A program made the position numbers and the translations under genes. From Thermoanaerobaculia bacterium (GTDB taxonomy: Bacteria; Acidobacteriota; Thermoanaerobaculia; Multivoradales; JAGPDF01): 64,000 bases of DNA. The notes under the pieces are model-generated. The model was not told the origin of the DNA, searched no databases, and saw only the letters and a list, made by a program, of their open reading frames with translations. Shown piece after piece: positions 15,687 to 25,028 of this stretch; the stretch's first letter is position 1; the number at the start of each line of letters is the position of its first letter. Location: positions 1 to 64,000 of the forward strand of contig JAGPDF010000006.1 in NCBI GenBank assembly GCA_018057705.1, written 5' to 3'.

Positions 15687-16161
15687 GGGATGGACTCCTT
15701 TTCGACGAAAGCGCGACCAGCCCGCGAAACGCGGCCAGCGCGAGCGCTGCATTCAAGGCGAGAAGTGCGACCAACGGCGGCTGAGCCAGGGCGCGACCGA
15801 GAACCCGGCCGACACTCGCCAAGGCACCCCAGATGGAGAGTCCGGCCGTCAGATGCGACATCAGATCGGCAACCGAACTGATCCAGAGATTGAGCACCCC
15901 GGCCGGTCCGACCAGCCGGGCCAACGGCCCGACCGCCGGCAGGAGCAGCCCCGCCGAGACCGCCACCGCGAGGAGAGCGGCAGCGAGCGCCGCGCGGCTC
16001 CACCGCGAATCGAGCCAGCTGCGCCGCGGCAGCGCCGCCATCACCCGCAGCACGAATCCGGGCCGCGGAGCCGGCTCCGGGAGGTGTGCGAACCAGGCCG
16101 CAAGAGAGGCATCCTCGGGCAGGAGCGGTCGGGTATGGGCGTCGCGGGGGGGGGTGTTCAT
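15658..16161 (-). CDS. Small membrane protein, candidate anti-sigma factor
   Basis: 167 residues. A soluble N-terminus of about 50 residues (with LPEPAPRPGFVLRVMAALP) is followed by a membrane helix at about 55-78 and two more hydrophobic stretches. Its ATG overlaps the ECF sigma stop as ATGA, the classical arrangement of a sigma factor and its membrane anti-sigma. I do not see the zinc-binding HxxxCxxC motif of ZAS anti-sigmas, so the role is inferred from position. The start region contains a run of nine C bases (16142-16154 region read on the minus strand), a possible slippage site. The 3' end runs 29 bases into the next gene. Confidence 0.72.
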   Translation of the reverse strand: MNTPPRDAHTRPLLPEDASLAAWFAHLPEPAPRPGFVLRVMAALPRRSWLDSRWSRAALAAALLAVAVSAGLLLPAVGPLARLVGPAGVLNLWISSVADLMSHLTAGLSIWGALASVGRVLGRALAQPPLVALLALNAALALAAFRGLVALSSKRSPSHAGIAALSA

Positions 16162-16805
16162 TTCATCTCTCCAGTCGGCCCTACGATTGCTCCACCTCCG
16201 GGTTTCACACCCGGGGAATCGGGATCGAGACCGAGCGTCCGCATCTCGCGCGCGAGCTCGGCGCGAGCGCGGAAAATGTGGATCTTCACGGTGCCCAGGG
16301 GGAGCCCCAGGACCTCGGCGATCTCGTCGTACGACATCTCCTGGGCGAAGCGCAGGAGCAGAATCCCCCGATAGGCCGGGCGCAGGCGCGCCACGGCGCG
16401 CTCGAGCAGCCGGCCCGACTCCCTGGCCAGGGTCCGCAGCAGCGGATTCTCCGCCGCGAGGTCGGCCGGCATCTCGGGCGACTCCTCTTCCCCGGGGAAA
16501 GGGGCGTCGAGGGAGACCGTTTCGAGCCCCCCGCGGCGCAGCTCGTCGAGAGCGCTGTTGTGCGCGATCTTGAAGATCCAGCTCGAGAACTTGCGTTCCG
16601 GATCGAACCGCGGCAGGGCCTTCCAGGCCTTGAGGAACGTCTCCTGGGCGAGATCCTCGGCGAGCTCCGGTTGCCGGACGATGCGCACTACCAGCGCGTA
16701 GACCGGCCGGTGAAAGCGCTCCACGAGCTCGCGGAACGCCTCCTCCGAGCCACGCTTCGCCTCGACGGCGAGCGCCTCGTCGCTCTTCGCCCCGCTCCGC
16801 TCCAC
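16158..16805 (-). CDS. ECF-type RNA polymerase sigma factor
   Basis: Alternative sigma factor of the sigma70 ECF group. Region 2 is clear: RELVERFHRPVYALVVRIV, then DLAQETFLKAWKAL and FSSWIFKIAHNSALDELRR. Region 4 shows ILLLRFAQEMSYDEIAEVLGLPLGTVKIHIFRAR split over residues 140-190. The GTG at 16805 is preferred because GGAG lies 8 bases upstream, and a -10-like TACGCT (16838-16843, minus strand) would give it a 26-base leader. A GTG at 16823 would add six residues. The Gly/Pro-rich tail is variable. It forms an operon with the membrane protein and beta-repeat protein that follow, and is divergent from the flavoenzyme gene. Confidence 0.9.
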   Translation of the reverse strand: MERSGAKSDEALAVEAKRGSEEAFRELVERFHRPVYALVVRIVRQPELAEDLAQETFLKAWKALPRFDPERKFSSWIFKIAHNSALDELRRGGLETVSLDAPFPGEEESPEMPADLAAENPLLRTLARESGRLLERAVARLRPAYRGILLLRFAQEMSYDEIAEVLGLPLGTVKIHIFRARAELAREMRTLGLDPDSPGVKPGGGAIVGPTGEMK

Positions 16806-16958
16806 AACATTGACTCCGGCCACCGGCCATCAAGCCTAGCGTACCCGCCGACGTCGCCTGTGGCACTTGCGTCGGGATCCGTGCCCCGGGTTGCGGGCGG
16901 AGGGGTGTCCCCCGGCTGCCCGCCCCAACGCGCTGGGCATCGGAGCCAGCGGCCCGGA

Positions 16959-16964
16959 TATGCT
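16959..16964 (+). promoter_or_regulatory. leaderless -10 element of the flavoenzyme gene
   Basis: TATGCT, positioned so the predicted first base, 16971, is the A of the start codon. There is no Shine-Dalgarno sequence in front of this gene, which fits leaderless translation. No clear -35 box. Confidence 0.5.
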
Positions 16965-16970
16965 CCGGCG

Positions 16971-18578
16971 ATGCCCGATGCACCCCTCGTTCTGCCGCTC
17001 GACGCCCACAACCAGCGGCTGGTCGACAACGTCCATCCGGCGGCCTGGGAGAATCCCGTACCGGCCGGGGTCTACCACCTCGTCGTCCTCGGCGCCGGCA
17101 CGGCCGGCCTGGTGGCCGCCGTCGGCGCCGCCGGTCTCGGAGCCCGGGTTGCCATCGTCGAGAAGCACCTGCTGGGAGGAGATTGCCTCAACTCGGGCTG
17201 CGTCCCTTCGAAGGCGGTGCTGCGCGCTGCGCGCGCCTTCCGCGACCTGCGGCATGCGGCCGAGTTCGGCGTGCGGGCGACGCCGGAGGGCGGCGACTTC
17301 GCGGCGGCGATGCAACGCATGCGACGCCTGCGGGCCGAGATCAGCGGCCACGACTCCGTCTGGCGGCTGCGCGACCTCGGCATCGACGTCTTTCTCGGCG
17401 AAGGCCGATTCACCGGCGCGGATACCCTCGAGGTCGCGGGGAGCCGGCTGCGGTTCCGCCGGGCGCTGGTGGCGACCGGGGCGCGCCCCGCGGTGCCCGA
17501 TCTGCCCGGACTCGCCGAGGTCGGATGCCTCACCAGCGAGACGGTCTTCCAGCTCACCGATCTGCCGCGGCGGCTGGCGATCCTCGGCGGGGGACCCATC
17601 GGGTGCGAGCTGGCCCAGGCCTTCGCCCGGTTCGGCAGCCAGGTCACTCAACTGGTGCGCGGTCGCCATCTGCTGACGCTCGAGGAGGAGGTCTGCGTCG
17701 CGGTCGTCCAGAAGGCCCTCGAAGCCGACGGGGTGCGGATCGTTGTCGACTGCCGACTCCTCGGCGTCCAACGGCCGCAGCGCAGCAAGGTCGTGCACTT
17801 CGAGCTCGACGGCAATCAGCATCAGCTGCCGGTGGACGAGATCCTCGTCGCCACCGGGCGCGCGGCCAACGTCCTGGGACTCGGCCTCGAGAGCGCCGGT
17901 GTCGCCTTCTCGCCGCGCGGTGTCGAGGTCGATGACCGGCTCCAGACGACGAATCCGCGCATCTACGCCTGTGGCGACGTCGTGTCGGCGCGCCGCTTCA
18001 CCCATCTCGCAGATGCCCAGGCGAGGATCGTGCTGCAGAACGCCCTCTTTCGCGGCAGGAAAAGAGCCAGTGCGCTGCTCGTCCCCCGGTGCACCTTCAC
18101 CTCGCCCGAGGTCGCCCAGGTTGGCCTCCATGATGACGAGCTGCGCCAGCGCGGGATCCGCTTCGAGACCCTGGAGGTGTCGCTGGCGGAGAACGACCGC
18201 GCGCGCCTCGATGGCGCCGGCGCCGATGCCGGGCTACTCCGCCTCCACTACAAGCGGGGGGGCGACCGGATCCTCGGGGCGACCCTGGTGAGCGAGCACG
18301 CCGGCGAGACGATTGGCGAGCTCGTCGTGGCGATCCAGCACGGCGTCGGCCTCGCCCGACTGGCCGAGACGATCCACCCCTACCCCACCCAGGCGGAAGT
18401 GGTGAAACGGGCCGCCGACGCCTGGCGCCGGACGAAGCTCACCCGGGGGGCAAAGCGCCTCTTCGCCTTCTGGTTTCGCCGGCAGGAGAAGAGTGAGCTC
18501 CGGCGGTTTGCCAAATCCGATGGGCTGGCGGCCGCTCAGTCCGACGCGCTCGCGAAGCCGCCACCCAGCGCGCGATAG
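16971..18578 (+). CDS. FAD-dependent pyridine nucleotide-disulfide oxidoreductase (MerA/Lpd-like)
   Basis: 535-residue class I flavin disulfide reductase. It has an N-terminal Rossmann motif GAGTAGL, redox-active cysteine pair in GGDCLNSGCVPSK, a second Rossmann motif GGGPIGCE, the FAD-contact RIYACGDV, and a dimerization domain ending with HPYPTQAEV. It lacks the N-terminal HMA domain and C-terminal vicinal cysteines of true mercuric reductases, so annotation as MerA would be unsafe. A lipoamide-dehydrogenase-like or quinone/thiol reductase role is possible. A basic C-terminal extension of about 60 residues is typical of MerA-like proteins of soil bacteria. The 3' end overlaps the convergent efflux gene by 43 bases. 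Confidence 0.87.
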   Translation: MPDAPLVLPLDAHNQRLVDNVHPAAWENPVPAGVYHLVVLGAGTAGLVAAVGAAGLGARVAIVEKHLLGGDCLNSGCVPSKAVLRAARAFRDLRHAAEFGVRATPEGGDFAAAMQRMRRLRAEISGHDSVWRLRDLGIDVFLGEGRFTGADTLEVAGSRLRFRRALVATGARPAVPDLPGLAEVGCLTSETVFQLTDLPRRLAILGGGPIGCELAQAFARFGSQVTQLVRGRHLLTLEEEVCVAVVQKALEADGVRIVVDCRLLGVQRPQRSKVVHFELDGNQHQLPVDEILVATGRAANVLGLGLESAGVAFSPRGVEVDDRLQTTNPRIYACGDVVSARRFTHLADAQARIVLQNALFRGRKRASALLVPRCTFTSPEVAQVGLHDDELRQRGIRFETLEVSLAENDRARLDGAGADAGLLRLHYKRGGDRILGATLVSEHAGETIGELVVAIQHGVGLARLAETIHPYPTQAEVVKRAADAWRRTKLTRGAKRLFAFWFRRQEKSELRRFAKSDGLAAAQSDALAKPPPSAR

Positions 18579-19969
18579 AGCTCGACCGCCGCGACCAGTT
18601 CGTCACGGCGCGCCGTCTGCAGCTCGAGCTCGGCCACCAGGCGCGAGCGCTCGACGTCCAGCACCTCCAGGAAGCTCGATTCGCCCTCCCGATAGCGGTC
18701 GCGAGCGATCGCTGCCGCAGCCTCGAGCGCCGCGCTCTGCTCAGCCAGGGCCGTGCGCCGCTCGCGCCGCGTCTGGGTGGCGAACAGCGCGTCCTCGACG
18801 TCGCGGAAAGCGCCTTCGGCGGTCGCGAGGTAGCCGATCACCGCCTGCTTCTGGCGCTCTTCGGTAGCCGCCACCAGCGCACGGTTCCGGCCACCCTGGA
18901 AGATCGGCTGCAGGAGGCCGGCCGCCACCTGCCAGACCGCCGCCGCAGGGTTCCAGAGGTTCCCGAGCTCGGCGCTCTCGCGGCCGTAGTAGCCGGTGAG
19001 ACCGATCGAGGGGAAGAGGGCGGCACGCGCCTGCCCGACGCGCGCTGCGGCGGCCGCGAGGCGGGCCTCCGCGACCGCGACGTCCGGGCGGCGCAGGAGG
19101 AGCTCCGACGGCAGGCCGGCCGGCACCTCCGGCACGGCGATCTCCTCCAGAGCCTTGCCACGTTCGATCGCACCGGGCATGCCGCCGAGCAGAATGGCGA
19201 GTCGATTCTCGGTCGCGCGGCGACGACGCTCGATTTCGGGCAACGCCGCCGCGGCGGCGGCGCGTTCGGCGCGCGCCCGTTCGAGGTCGAGGCGCGAGAC
19301 CAGCCCCCCTTCGAAGCGATCCCGGATGAGCTGCTCGGTGCGCTGCCGAGTTTCGACCGTCTCGCGCGTCACCACGGCCTGGCGGTCGAGGCTGGCGAGG
19401 TCGAAATAGGTCGAGGCGACGTCGGAGACCACCGCGAGACGCACCGCATCCCGGGTCCAGGTGGCGGCGAGGAGATCCTGACGCGCCGCCTCGGCCTGGT
19501 TGCGCGCCCGGCCGAAGAGGTCGAGCTCGAACGAGACCGTCGCTGCCACCCGTCCGTAGTCGACCTCGGTGGCGCTTCCCGGTGCCTGCGCGCCGCTCGA
19601 CTCCGCGAGGCGCGTGCGCGCCGCCGTGGCCTCGAGCGCGACCGCAGGCAGTCGGTCCGCACCCGCGAGCCGGGCGAGGGCGCGCGACTCTTCCAGCCGC
19701 GAGATCGCCAGCGCGAGATCGTGATTGGCCTCGAGTCCGAGCGCCACCAGGGCGTCGAGCTGCGGGTCGTCGAAAGCCAGCCACCAGGAGTCGGCGACTG
19801 CCGCTCCCGCACTCCCGTCCGACATCCCGACGGCGGCAGACGAGCGCCAGCTCTCCGGCGCGACCGTCGAAGGCGGCTCCGGAGGGGGGGCGAGGGAACA
19901 GCCGGCCGTAGCGAGAAGTACGACCGTGAGAACAGGCAGGAACGCGGGCATGAACGTGCGGCGAATCAC
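18536..19969 (-). CDS. RND efflux outer-membrane lipoprotein (OprM/NodT family)
   Basis: Outer-membrane channel of the first tripartite pump. 477 residues: a lipoprotein signal with Cys at about 24 (LLATAGCSLAPPP), then two repeats of the outer-membrane efflux domain with typical phrases WWLAFDDPQLDALV, NHDLALAISRL and LLQPIFQGGRN. The GTG start at 19969 overlaps the RND gene stop (GTGA) and has AGGAGG 7 bases upstream; an ATG six codons later is the alternative. It is the last gene of the tetR-MFP-RND-OMF operon and converges on the flavoenzyme gene with a 43-base overlap. Confidence 0.94.
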   Translation of the reverse strand: MIRRTFMPAFLPVLTVVLLATAGCSLAPPPEPPSTVAPESWRSSAAVGMSDGSAGAAVADSWWLAFDDPQLDALVALGLEANHDLALAISRLEESRALARLAGADRLPAVALEATAARTRLAESSGAQAPGSATEVDYGRVAATVSFELDLFGRARNQAEAARQDLLAATWTRDAVRLAVVSDVASTYFDLASLDRQAVVTRETVETRQRTEQLIRDRFEGGLVSRLDLERARAERAAAAAALPEIERRRRATENRLAILLGGMPGAIERGKALEEIAVPEVPAGLPSELLLRRPDVAVAEARLAAAAARVGQARAALFPSIGLTGYYGRESAELGNLWNPAAAVWQVAAGLLQPIFQGGRNRALVAATEERQKQAVIGYLATAEGAFRDVEDALFATQTRRERRTALAEQSAALEAAAAIARDRYREGESSFLEVLDVERSRLVAELELQTARRDELVAAVELYRALGGGFASASD

Positions 19970-22900
19970 GAGGAGACCTCCTGCCCGGCGGAGGATTCCG
20001 CGACGCCCGGGCGGCGTCGCCTCTCCCCCAGCCGCGCGATGATCACGTAGAAGACCGGAATGAAGAAGACCGCGATGAACGTCGCGGCGATCATGCCGCC
20101 GAAAACGCCGGTACCGATCGAATGTCGGCTCGCGGCGCCCGCGCCGGTCGAGACGACCAGCGGCAGCACCCCGAGGACGAAGGCGAGCGAGGTCATCACG
20201 ATGGGACGGAACCGCAAACGCGCCGCCTCCTGCGCGGCGCCTTCGATCGTGGCCCCGGCATCCCGCCGCTGGGTGGCGAACTCGACCATCAAAATGGCGT
20301 TCTTCGACGCCAGGCCGATGAGCGTGATCAATCCGATCTGGAAATAGATGTCGTTCGCCGCCCCGCCGAAAAGGGCGCCGCGCAACCAGACCGCCGCGAG
20401 CGCGCCGAGCACAGCGATCGGCACGGTGAGCAGCACGGCCACCGGCAGCTTCCAGCTCTCGTACTGCCCAGCCAGGATCAAGAAAACCACCAGGATCGAG
20501 AACAGGAAGACCACCGCCGAGGAGCCGCCGGTCTTCTTCTCCTGGAAGGCCGAGCCGCTCCAGGCGTAACCGAAGTCCTGTGGCAGTTGGGCGTCGGCGA
20601 GCTTCTCCATCGCCGCGATCGCCTCGCCCGAGCTTCGTCCGGGGGCGGCGGCCCCGAGGAGCTTCACCGCCGGAAACCCGTTGAAGCGCTCGAGCACCTC
20701 GGGGCCGACCGTCGACTTCACGGTGACCAGCGCAGAGAGCGGCATCATGCGGCCGTCGGCGGCGCGCACGAAGACGCGCCCGAGATCGTCGGGCGACTTG
20801 CGGTCGACCGCCTCGGCCTGAAGCTGCACCCGGAAGGCCCTGCCGCTGCGCGTGAAGTCGTTGACGTAGAGCGTGCCGAAGGTGCTCTGCAACGCCGCGT
20901 AAACGTCATCGACCGAGATGCCCGACGCCTTGGCGCGTTCACGGTCCAGCGCCACCTCGAGCTGCGGCACGTCCGGCCGGAAGAGCGTGCGTACGCCGGC
21001 CAGCTCGGGCAGCTTGTTGGCCTTCTCCATCAGGCCGAACGCCACCTCCGACATGTGGTGGGTGCTGCCCTCGCCGCGATTCTGAACGAAGAACTCGAAC
21101 CCGCCGGTCGCACCGAGCCCCTGGATCGGCGGTGGATTGAAGCCGAAGATCACGGCCTCCTTGATCCCGCCGGTGCTGCCGTAGAAGCCGCCCAGCACCT
21201 GCTCGAGTTTCGACTCGCGCTCGTCCCAGGGTTTCAGAATGACGAAGAAGGTGGCAGCGTTCGACTTGCTGCCGCCGCCGACGAAGTCGAAGCCGACGAT
21301 CGAAACGATGCGCTCGACCGCCGGATCCGCCAGCACCGCCTGCTCCACCTGACGCGCCACCTTCGCCGTGCGTTGCAGCGTCGCGCCGTCCGGGAGCAAG
21401 GCCGCGGCGATGAAATAGCCCTGATCCTCACTCGGCACCAGCCCGCCGGGCACCACGTTGAGCAGCCCGAAAACCGCCAGGAGCGCGACCAGAAACAGGC
21501 CGATGGTGAGCGCCTTGTGGCGGATCAGAAAGTCGACCTTGGCGCCGAAACCGTCGGTGCGGCGCTGGAACCAGGCATCGAACCTGCCCAGCAGACCGTG
21601 CGGCGCGATGTGCTCCGGGCGGAGCAGGATCGCGCACAGCGCCGGGGTCAAAGTGAGCGCGACCACGCCGGAGAGAAATACCGAGATGGCGATGGTGATG
21701 GCGAACTGGCGGTAGAGCTCGCCAGCGAGGCCGCCGAAGAAGGCGACCGGCAGAAAGACCGCCACCAGGACGAGGACGATCGCGATCACCGGTCCGGTGA
21801 CTTCGGTCATCGCCTTGAACGCCGCTTCGCGCGGCGAGATCTTCTCGGCGCGCTGAATGCGCTCGACGTTCTCGAGCACGACGATGGCGTCGTCGACGAC
21901 GATGCCGATGGCGAGCACCAGCCCGAACAGCGTCAGGGTGTTGATGCTGAATCCGAGGGCGTACATGCCGGCGAACGCGCCGATGAGGGACACCGGCACG
22001 GCCATCAGCGGAATGAGCGTCGCGCGGAACGAACCGAGGAAGACCCAGACGACCAGGAACACCAGCACCATCGCCTCGAGGAGGGTCTTCACGACCTCTT
22101 CGATCGACACCCGCACGAACCGGGTCGAGTCGTACGGCGTCGCCCAGGCCATCCCTACGGGAAAGCGCTTGGCGACTTCCCTCATCGTCGCCTGTACGCC
22201 ATCCGCCGTCGCCAGCGAATTGGCGCCCGGCTGCAGGAAGATCGCCATGTTGATCGCCGGCTTGCCGTTGACGTTCGACACCGTGTCGTAGTCCCGGGCG
22301 CCGAGCTCGACCCGCGCGACATCGGCGAGGCGCACCCGCGCCCCATCCGCTGCCGACCGCAGGACGATCTCCTCGAACTGCCGCGGCTCCGTGTAGCGAG
22401 GGGGTGCGGTGACGGTGAAAGAGAGCTCGGTCGGGCCCGGCGTCGGCTCCTGGCCGATGCGCCCGACCGCGAACTGCGCATTCTGCTCGCGGATGGCGGC
22501 CGCGACGTCCGCCGGCGTCAGGCCGAAGAGCGCCAGGCGGTCCGGCTTGAGCCAGATCCGCATCGAGAAGTCCTGGGCGCCGAAGATCAACGCCGAGCCG
22601 ACTCCCGGAACGCGCTTGATCTCCTCGAGGATGTTGAGCGTCGTGTAGTTGGAGAGGAAGAGCGGGTCCAGACGGCCTTCCGGCGAAGTCATCGAGATGA
22701 TCTGCAGGAAGTTCGACGACTGCTTCTGCACCGTGACGCCGTTTCTGCGGACCTCCTCGGGGAGCCGCGGCTCGGCGAGGCGGACGCGGTTGCTGACATT
22801 GGTCGCCGCCTGGTCGACGTCGGTGCCGGTCTCGAAGGTCACGGTGATGCTCACCGAGCCGTTCGAAGACGAGGTCGACGACAGATAGAGCATTCCCTCG

Positions 22901-23118
22901 ACGCCGTTGATCTGCTCTTCGATCGGGGCAGCGACCGTGACCTGCAGGGTCTCGGCCGACGCTCCGGGATAGAAGGCGTTCACCGTCACCTGCGGCGGCG
23001 CGATCTCCGGGTACTGCGCGATCGGCAGGTTGAAGATCGCCGCCGCGCCGATCAGCAGAATCAGCAGCGAGATGACGGTGGCGAGAATCGGCCGCCGGAT
23101 GAAGAGATGCGAAATCAT
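19966..23118 (-). CDS. Hydrophobe/amphiphile RND efflux permease (AcrB/MexB family)
   Basis: Proton-driven inner-membrane drug pump of 1050 residues, the normal HAE1 length. It starts with FIRRPILATVISLLILLIGAAAI (split here over the first helix) and has AQYPEIAPP, two large periplasmic loops and twelve membrane helices. The proton-relay residues are present: the Asp pair in GIVVDDAIVVLENVERI (about 407-408) and the Lys in LASKNAILMVEFA. The ATG overlaps the MFP stop by ATGA and the TGA overlaps the GTG of the outer-membrane gene, so pump assembly is translationally coupled. Substrate cannot be read from sequence. Confidence 0.97.
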   Translation of the reverse strand: MISHLFIRRPILATVISLLILLIGAAAIFNLPIAQYPEIAPPQVTVNAFYPGASAETLQVTVAAPIEEQINGVEGMLYLSSTSSSNGSVSITVTFETGTDVDQAATNVSNRVRLAEPRLPEEVRRNGVTVQKQSSNFLQIISMTSPEGRLDPLFLSNYTTLNILEEIKRVPGVGSALIFGAQDFSMRIWLKPDRLALFGLTPADVAAAIREQNAQFAVGRIGQEPTPGPTELSFTVTAPPRYTEPRQFEEIVLRSAADGARVRLADVARVELGARDYDTVSNVNGKPAINMAIFLQPGANSLATADGVQATMREVAKRFPVGMAWATPYDSTRFVRVSIEEVVKTLLEAMVLVFLVVWVFLGSFRATLIPLMAVPVSLIGAFAGMYALGFSINTLTLFGLVLAIGIVVDDAIVVLENVERIQRAEKISPREAAFKAMTEVTGPVIAIVLVLVAVFLPVAFFGGLAGELYRQFAITIAISVFLSGVVALTLTPALCAILLRPEHIAPHGLLGRFDAWFQRRTDGFGAKVDFLIRHKALTIGLFLVALLAVFGLLNVVPGGLVPSEDQGYFIAAALLPDGATLQRTAKVARQVEQAVLADPAVERIVSIVGFDFVGGGSKSNAATFFVILKPWDERESKLEQVLGGFYGSTGGIKEAVIFGFNPPPIQGLGATGGFEFFVQNRGEGSTHHMSEVAFGLMEKANKLPELAGVRTLFRPDVPQLEVALDRERAKASGISVDDVYAALQSTFGTLYVNDFTRSGRAFRVQLQAEAVDRKSPDDLGRVFVRAADGRMMPLSALVTVKSTVGPEVLERFNGFPAVKLLGAAAPGRSSGEAIAAMEKLADAQLPQDFGYAWSGSAFQEKKTGGSSAVVFLFSILVVFLILAGQYESWKLPVAVLLTVPIAVLGALAAVWLRGALFGGAANDIYFQIGLITLIGLASKNAILMVEFATQRRDAGATIEGAAQEAARLRFRPIVMTSLAFVLGVLPLVVSTGAGAASRHSIGTGVFGGMIAATFIAVFFIPVFYVIIARLGERRRRPGVAESSAGQEVSS

Positions 23119-24296
23119 GAACCGGCTCCGGATTCGCCCGCCGCCCCATCCGTCTCGACCGCCGGCTCGACCGCGTCGACAGCCGCGTCGACGACCTGCA
23201 CGACCGCTCCCGGACCGACCTTGAGCGCGCCGTCGACGATCACCCGCTCACCTGCGGCGAGGCCCGAGCCGACGATCCAGTCGCTGCCGCTCCACTGCTC
23301 GAGCACGACCGGCCGGGACTCGACCTTGTCGCCGACGCCAACGACGTAGACGAACTGGCCCTCCGGCCCCTGCTGCACGGCGCGCTGCGGCACCACCAGC
23401 GCTGCGGACCGGGAGACGCCCTGCAGCACCACGCGCACGAAGAGTCCCGGGAGGAGCGCGGCGTCGGCATTGGGGAATTCCGCGCGCAGCTCGACCGAGC
23501 CGGTCGAGACGTCGATCTGCGAGCCGGTGAAGTTCAGCTTGCCGCGCAGCGGATGGATCCGGCCGTCGGCGAGCACGAGCTCGGCGGAGACGTCCGAGAG
23601 CGACTTCCCGGCGCGGGCGAGCTCCGCCTGAAGACGCGCGAACTCGCGGTCCGAGACCGTGAACAGCGCCCAGATCGGGTCGATGCGCCAGATGCTCGTC
23701 AGCAGCGAATTCTCGCCATCGTCGACCAGACTCCCCTGGGACTTGAGCGCTCGGCCGGAGATTCCCGAGACCGGCGCGACGACCTGCGTGTAGCCGAGCT
23801 CGAGCTCGGCCGAACGCAGGGCGGCGCGGGCGCTCTCGAGGCTCGCGCTGGCCTGGTCGCGGGTCGACATGGCGTCGTCCAACTCGCGCCGGGAGACCGC
23901 CTCGCGCTCGACCAGGGGACCCAGCCGCGCCACGTCGCGCTCGGCGCGGGTGAGAGCCGCTTGCGCCTCGCCCACCACGCCTTTCGCGCGGTCGACATCG
24001 GCACGGTAGGAGGCCGGATCGATCCGGAAGAGGAGCTGCCCCTCGCGAACCGGCTCGCCCTCGTTGTAGGCCCAGCTCTGCAGGATGCCCTTCACCCGCG
24101 AGCGGACTTCGACCTCGCGCGAGCCCTGGAGCCGCCCCGGCACCGCGAAGGCCATTTCGAGGGTCTTCGGCGCCAGAGTCACGACCGTGACCTGTGCCGG
24201 CGGCGGAGCCAGTTGGGCCGGCGGCTTGCCACCGCCACAGGCGAGGCTCCAAGAGGATGTGATGAGTACTGCGACTGTCATCAAGGAACGATTCAC
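23115..24296 (-). CDS. RND periplasmic adaptor (membrane fusion) lipoprotein
   Basis: AcrA/MexA-type adaptor, 393 residues. The GTG at 24296 is chosen because GAGGAG lies 6 bases upstream; an ATG at 24329 has no ribosome site and sits 7 bases from the tetR stop. The signal peptide ends in WSLACGGG, a lipobox-like site. A lipoyl half-motif (RSRVKGILQSW...EGEPVREGQLLFRID), a coiled-coil hairpin (about 100-165), the second lipoyl half (TQVVAPVSGISGRA) and beta-barrel segments follow in the standard order. Second gene of the tetR operon. Confidence 0.94.
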   Translation of the reverse strand: MNRSLMTVAVLITSSWSLACGGGKPPAQLAPPPAQVTVVTLAPKTLEMAFAVPGRLQGSREVEVRSRVKGILQSWAYNEGEPVREGQLLFRIDPASYRADVDRAKGVVGEAQAALTRAERDVARLGPLVEREAVSRRELDDAMSTRDQASASLESARAALRSAELELGYTQVVAPVSGISGRALKSQGSLVDDGENSLLTSIWRIDPIWALFTVSDREFARLQAELARAGKSLSDVSAELVLADGRIHPLRGKLNFTGSQIDVSTGSVELRAEFPNADAALLPGLFVRVVLQGVSRSAALVVPQRAVQQGPEGQFVYVVGVGDKVESRPVVLEQWSGSDWIVGSGLAAGERVIVDGALKVGPGAVVQVVDAAVDAVEPAVETDGAAGESGAGS

Positions 24297-24335
24297 GAGG
24301 CTCTCCTCAGAGTTCGAAAGGGTGCGCATTTGGAT

Positions 24336-25001
24336 TCAGGAACCCGCCGGGCGGGGCCGGCAACCATGGATGAAGATTCGGACGGCGCTACGCACCTGCT
24401 CTTGGATCTCCTGCGGCGTGACAGGACTCGGGTCGCCGGCGAGCGCCCGGTTGTGCAGGTGTCCGCGCAGGAGCGCCAGGAACTGGCCGGCGGCGCGCAC
24501 CGGCTCGGCGATCTCGAGCAGCCCCTTGTCCACCTTGTCGCCCAGGTACGAAGCGAGCGCCTGCTGGATCGGCCCGCCCTCTTCGGTCAGGAAGACTTCG
24601 CGCAGCTCGGGTGCATGGGGAGCTTCGGCGCACAGCGCGCGCCACCAGGCGACCACCGACGGTTCGAGCACCACGGCCAGGTAGCGCTCGCCGAACGCGA
24701 GCAGACCCTGCTCCGGGTCGATCGAGATCCCTTCGACGCAGAGCGGCCGCATCACCGCCTCGGAGTAGTCGCGCAGGATCGCCTCGAACAGGCCGCGCTT
24801 GGTGCTGAAGAGTGCGTAGAGCGTGGCGAGCGACCCCCCCGAGACCGCGACGACATCGGCGCAGGTCGTGGCGGCGTAGCCCTTCTCGAGGAAGAGGGTG
24901 CGGGCGGCCGCGAGGATCGCCTGTCGGCGCGCTGAAGCGCGGCCCGAGAGGCCATCGGACGCACAGGGGTGGCAGGCGGAGGTGGGCGGAAGGTCGCTCA
25001 A
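24336..25001 (-). CDS. TetR-family repressor of the efflux operon
   Basis: 221 residues with the N-terminal helix-turn-helix (RQAILAAARTLFLEKGYAATT, then VVAVSGGSLATLYALFSTKRGLFEAIL) and an all-helical ligand domain resembling AefR/AcrR-type C-termini. It is the first gene of the pump operon. The only in-frame initiator is TTG at 25001, with no Shine-Dalgarno. The promoter TTGTCA-17-TACAGT predicts transcription from about 25002, one base upstream, so the mRNA should be leaderless. A 20-bp palindrome covers the -10 box and half the spacer, which implies autorepression and control of all four genes. Confidence 0.93.
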   Translation of the reverse strand: MSDLPPTSACHPCASDGLSGRASARRQAILAAARTLFLEKGYAATTCADVVAVSGGSLATLYALFSTKRGLFEAILRDYSEAVMRPLCVEGISIDPEQGLLAFGERYLAVVLEPSVVAWWRALCAEAPHAPELREVFLTEEGGPIQQALASYLGDKVDKGLLEIAEPVRAAGQFLALLRGHLHNRALAGDPSPVTPQEIQEQVRSAVRIFIHGCRPRPAGS

Positions 25002-25008
25002 GGAGCGT

Positions 25009-25028
25009 ACTGTAACTTACATTACAGT
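25009..25028. promoter_or_regulatory. TetR operator palindrome
   Basis: Perfect inverted repeat ACTGTAA-N6-TTACAGT. Inside it TGTAACTTACA (25011-25021) forms a second, overlapping palindrome. It covers the -10 element and the adjacent spacer, an ideal position for repression by the TetR encoded 8 bases away. Size and symmetry fit TetR-family operators. Confidence 0.75.

Noticed and set aside
16971-18578. Annotation as mercuric reductase with a mer operon
   Set aside because: No MerR, MerT or MerP nearby, no HMA domain and no C-terminal cysteine pair; only the generic flavin disulfide reductase core is supported.
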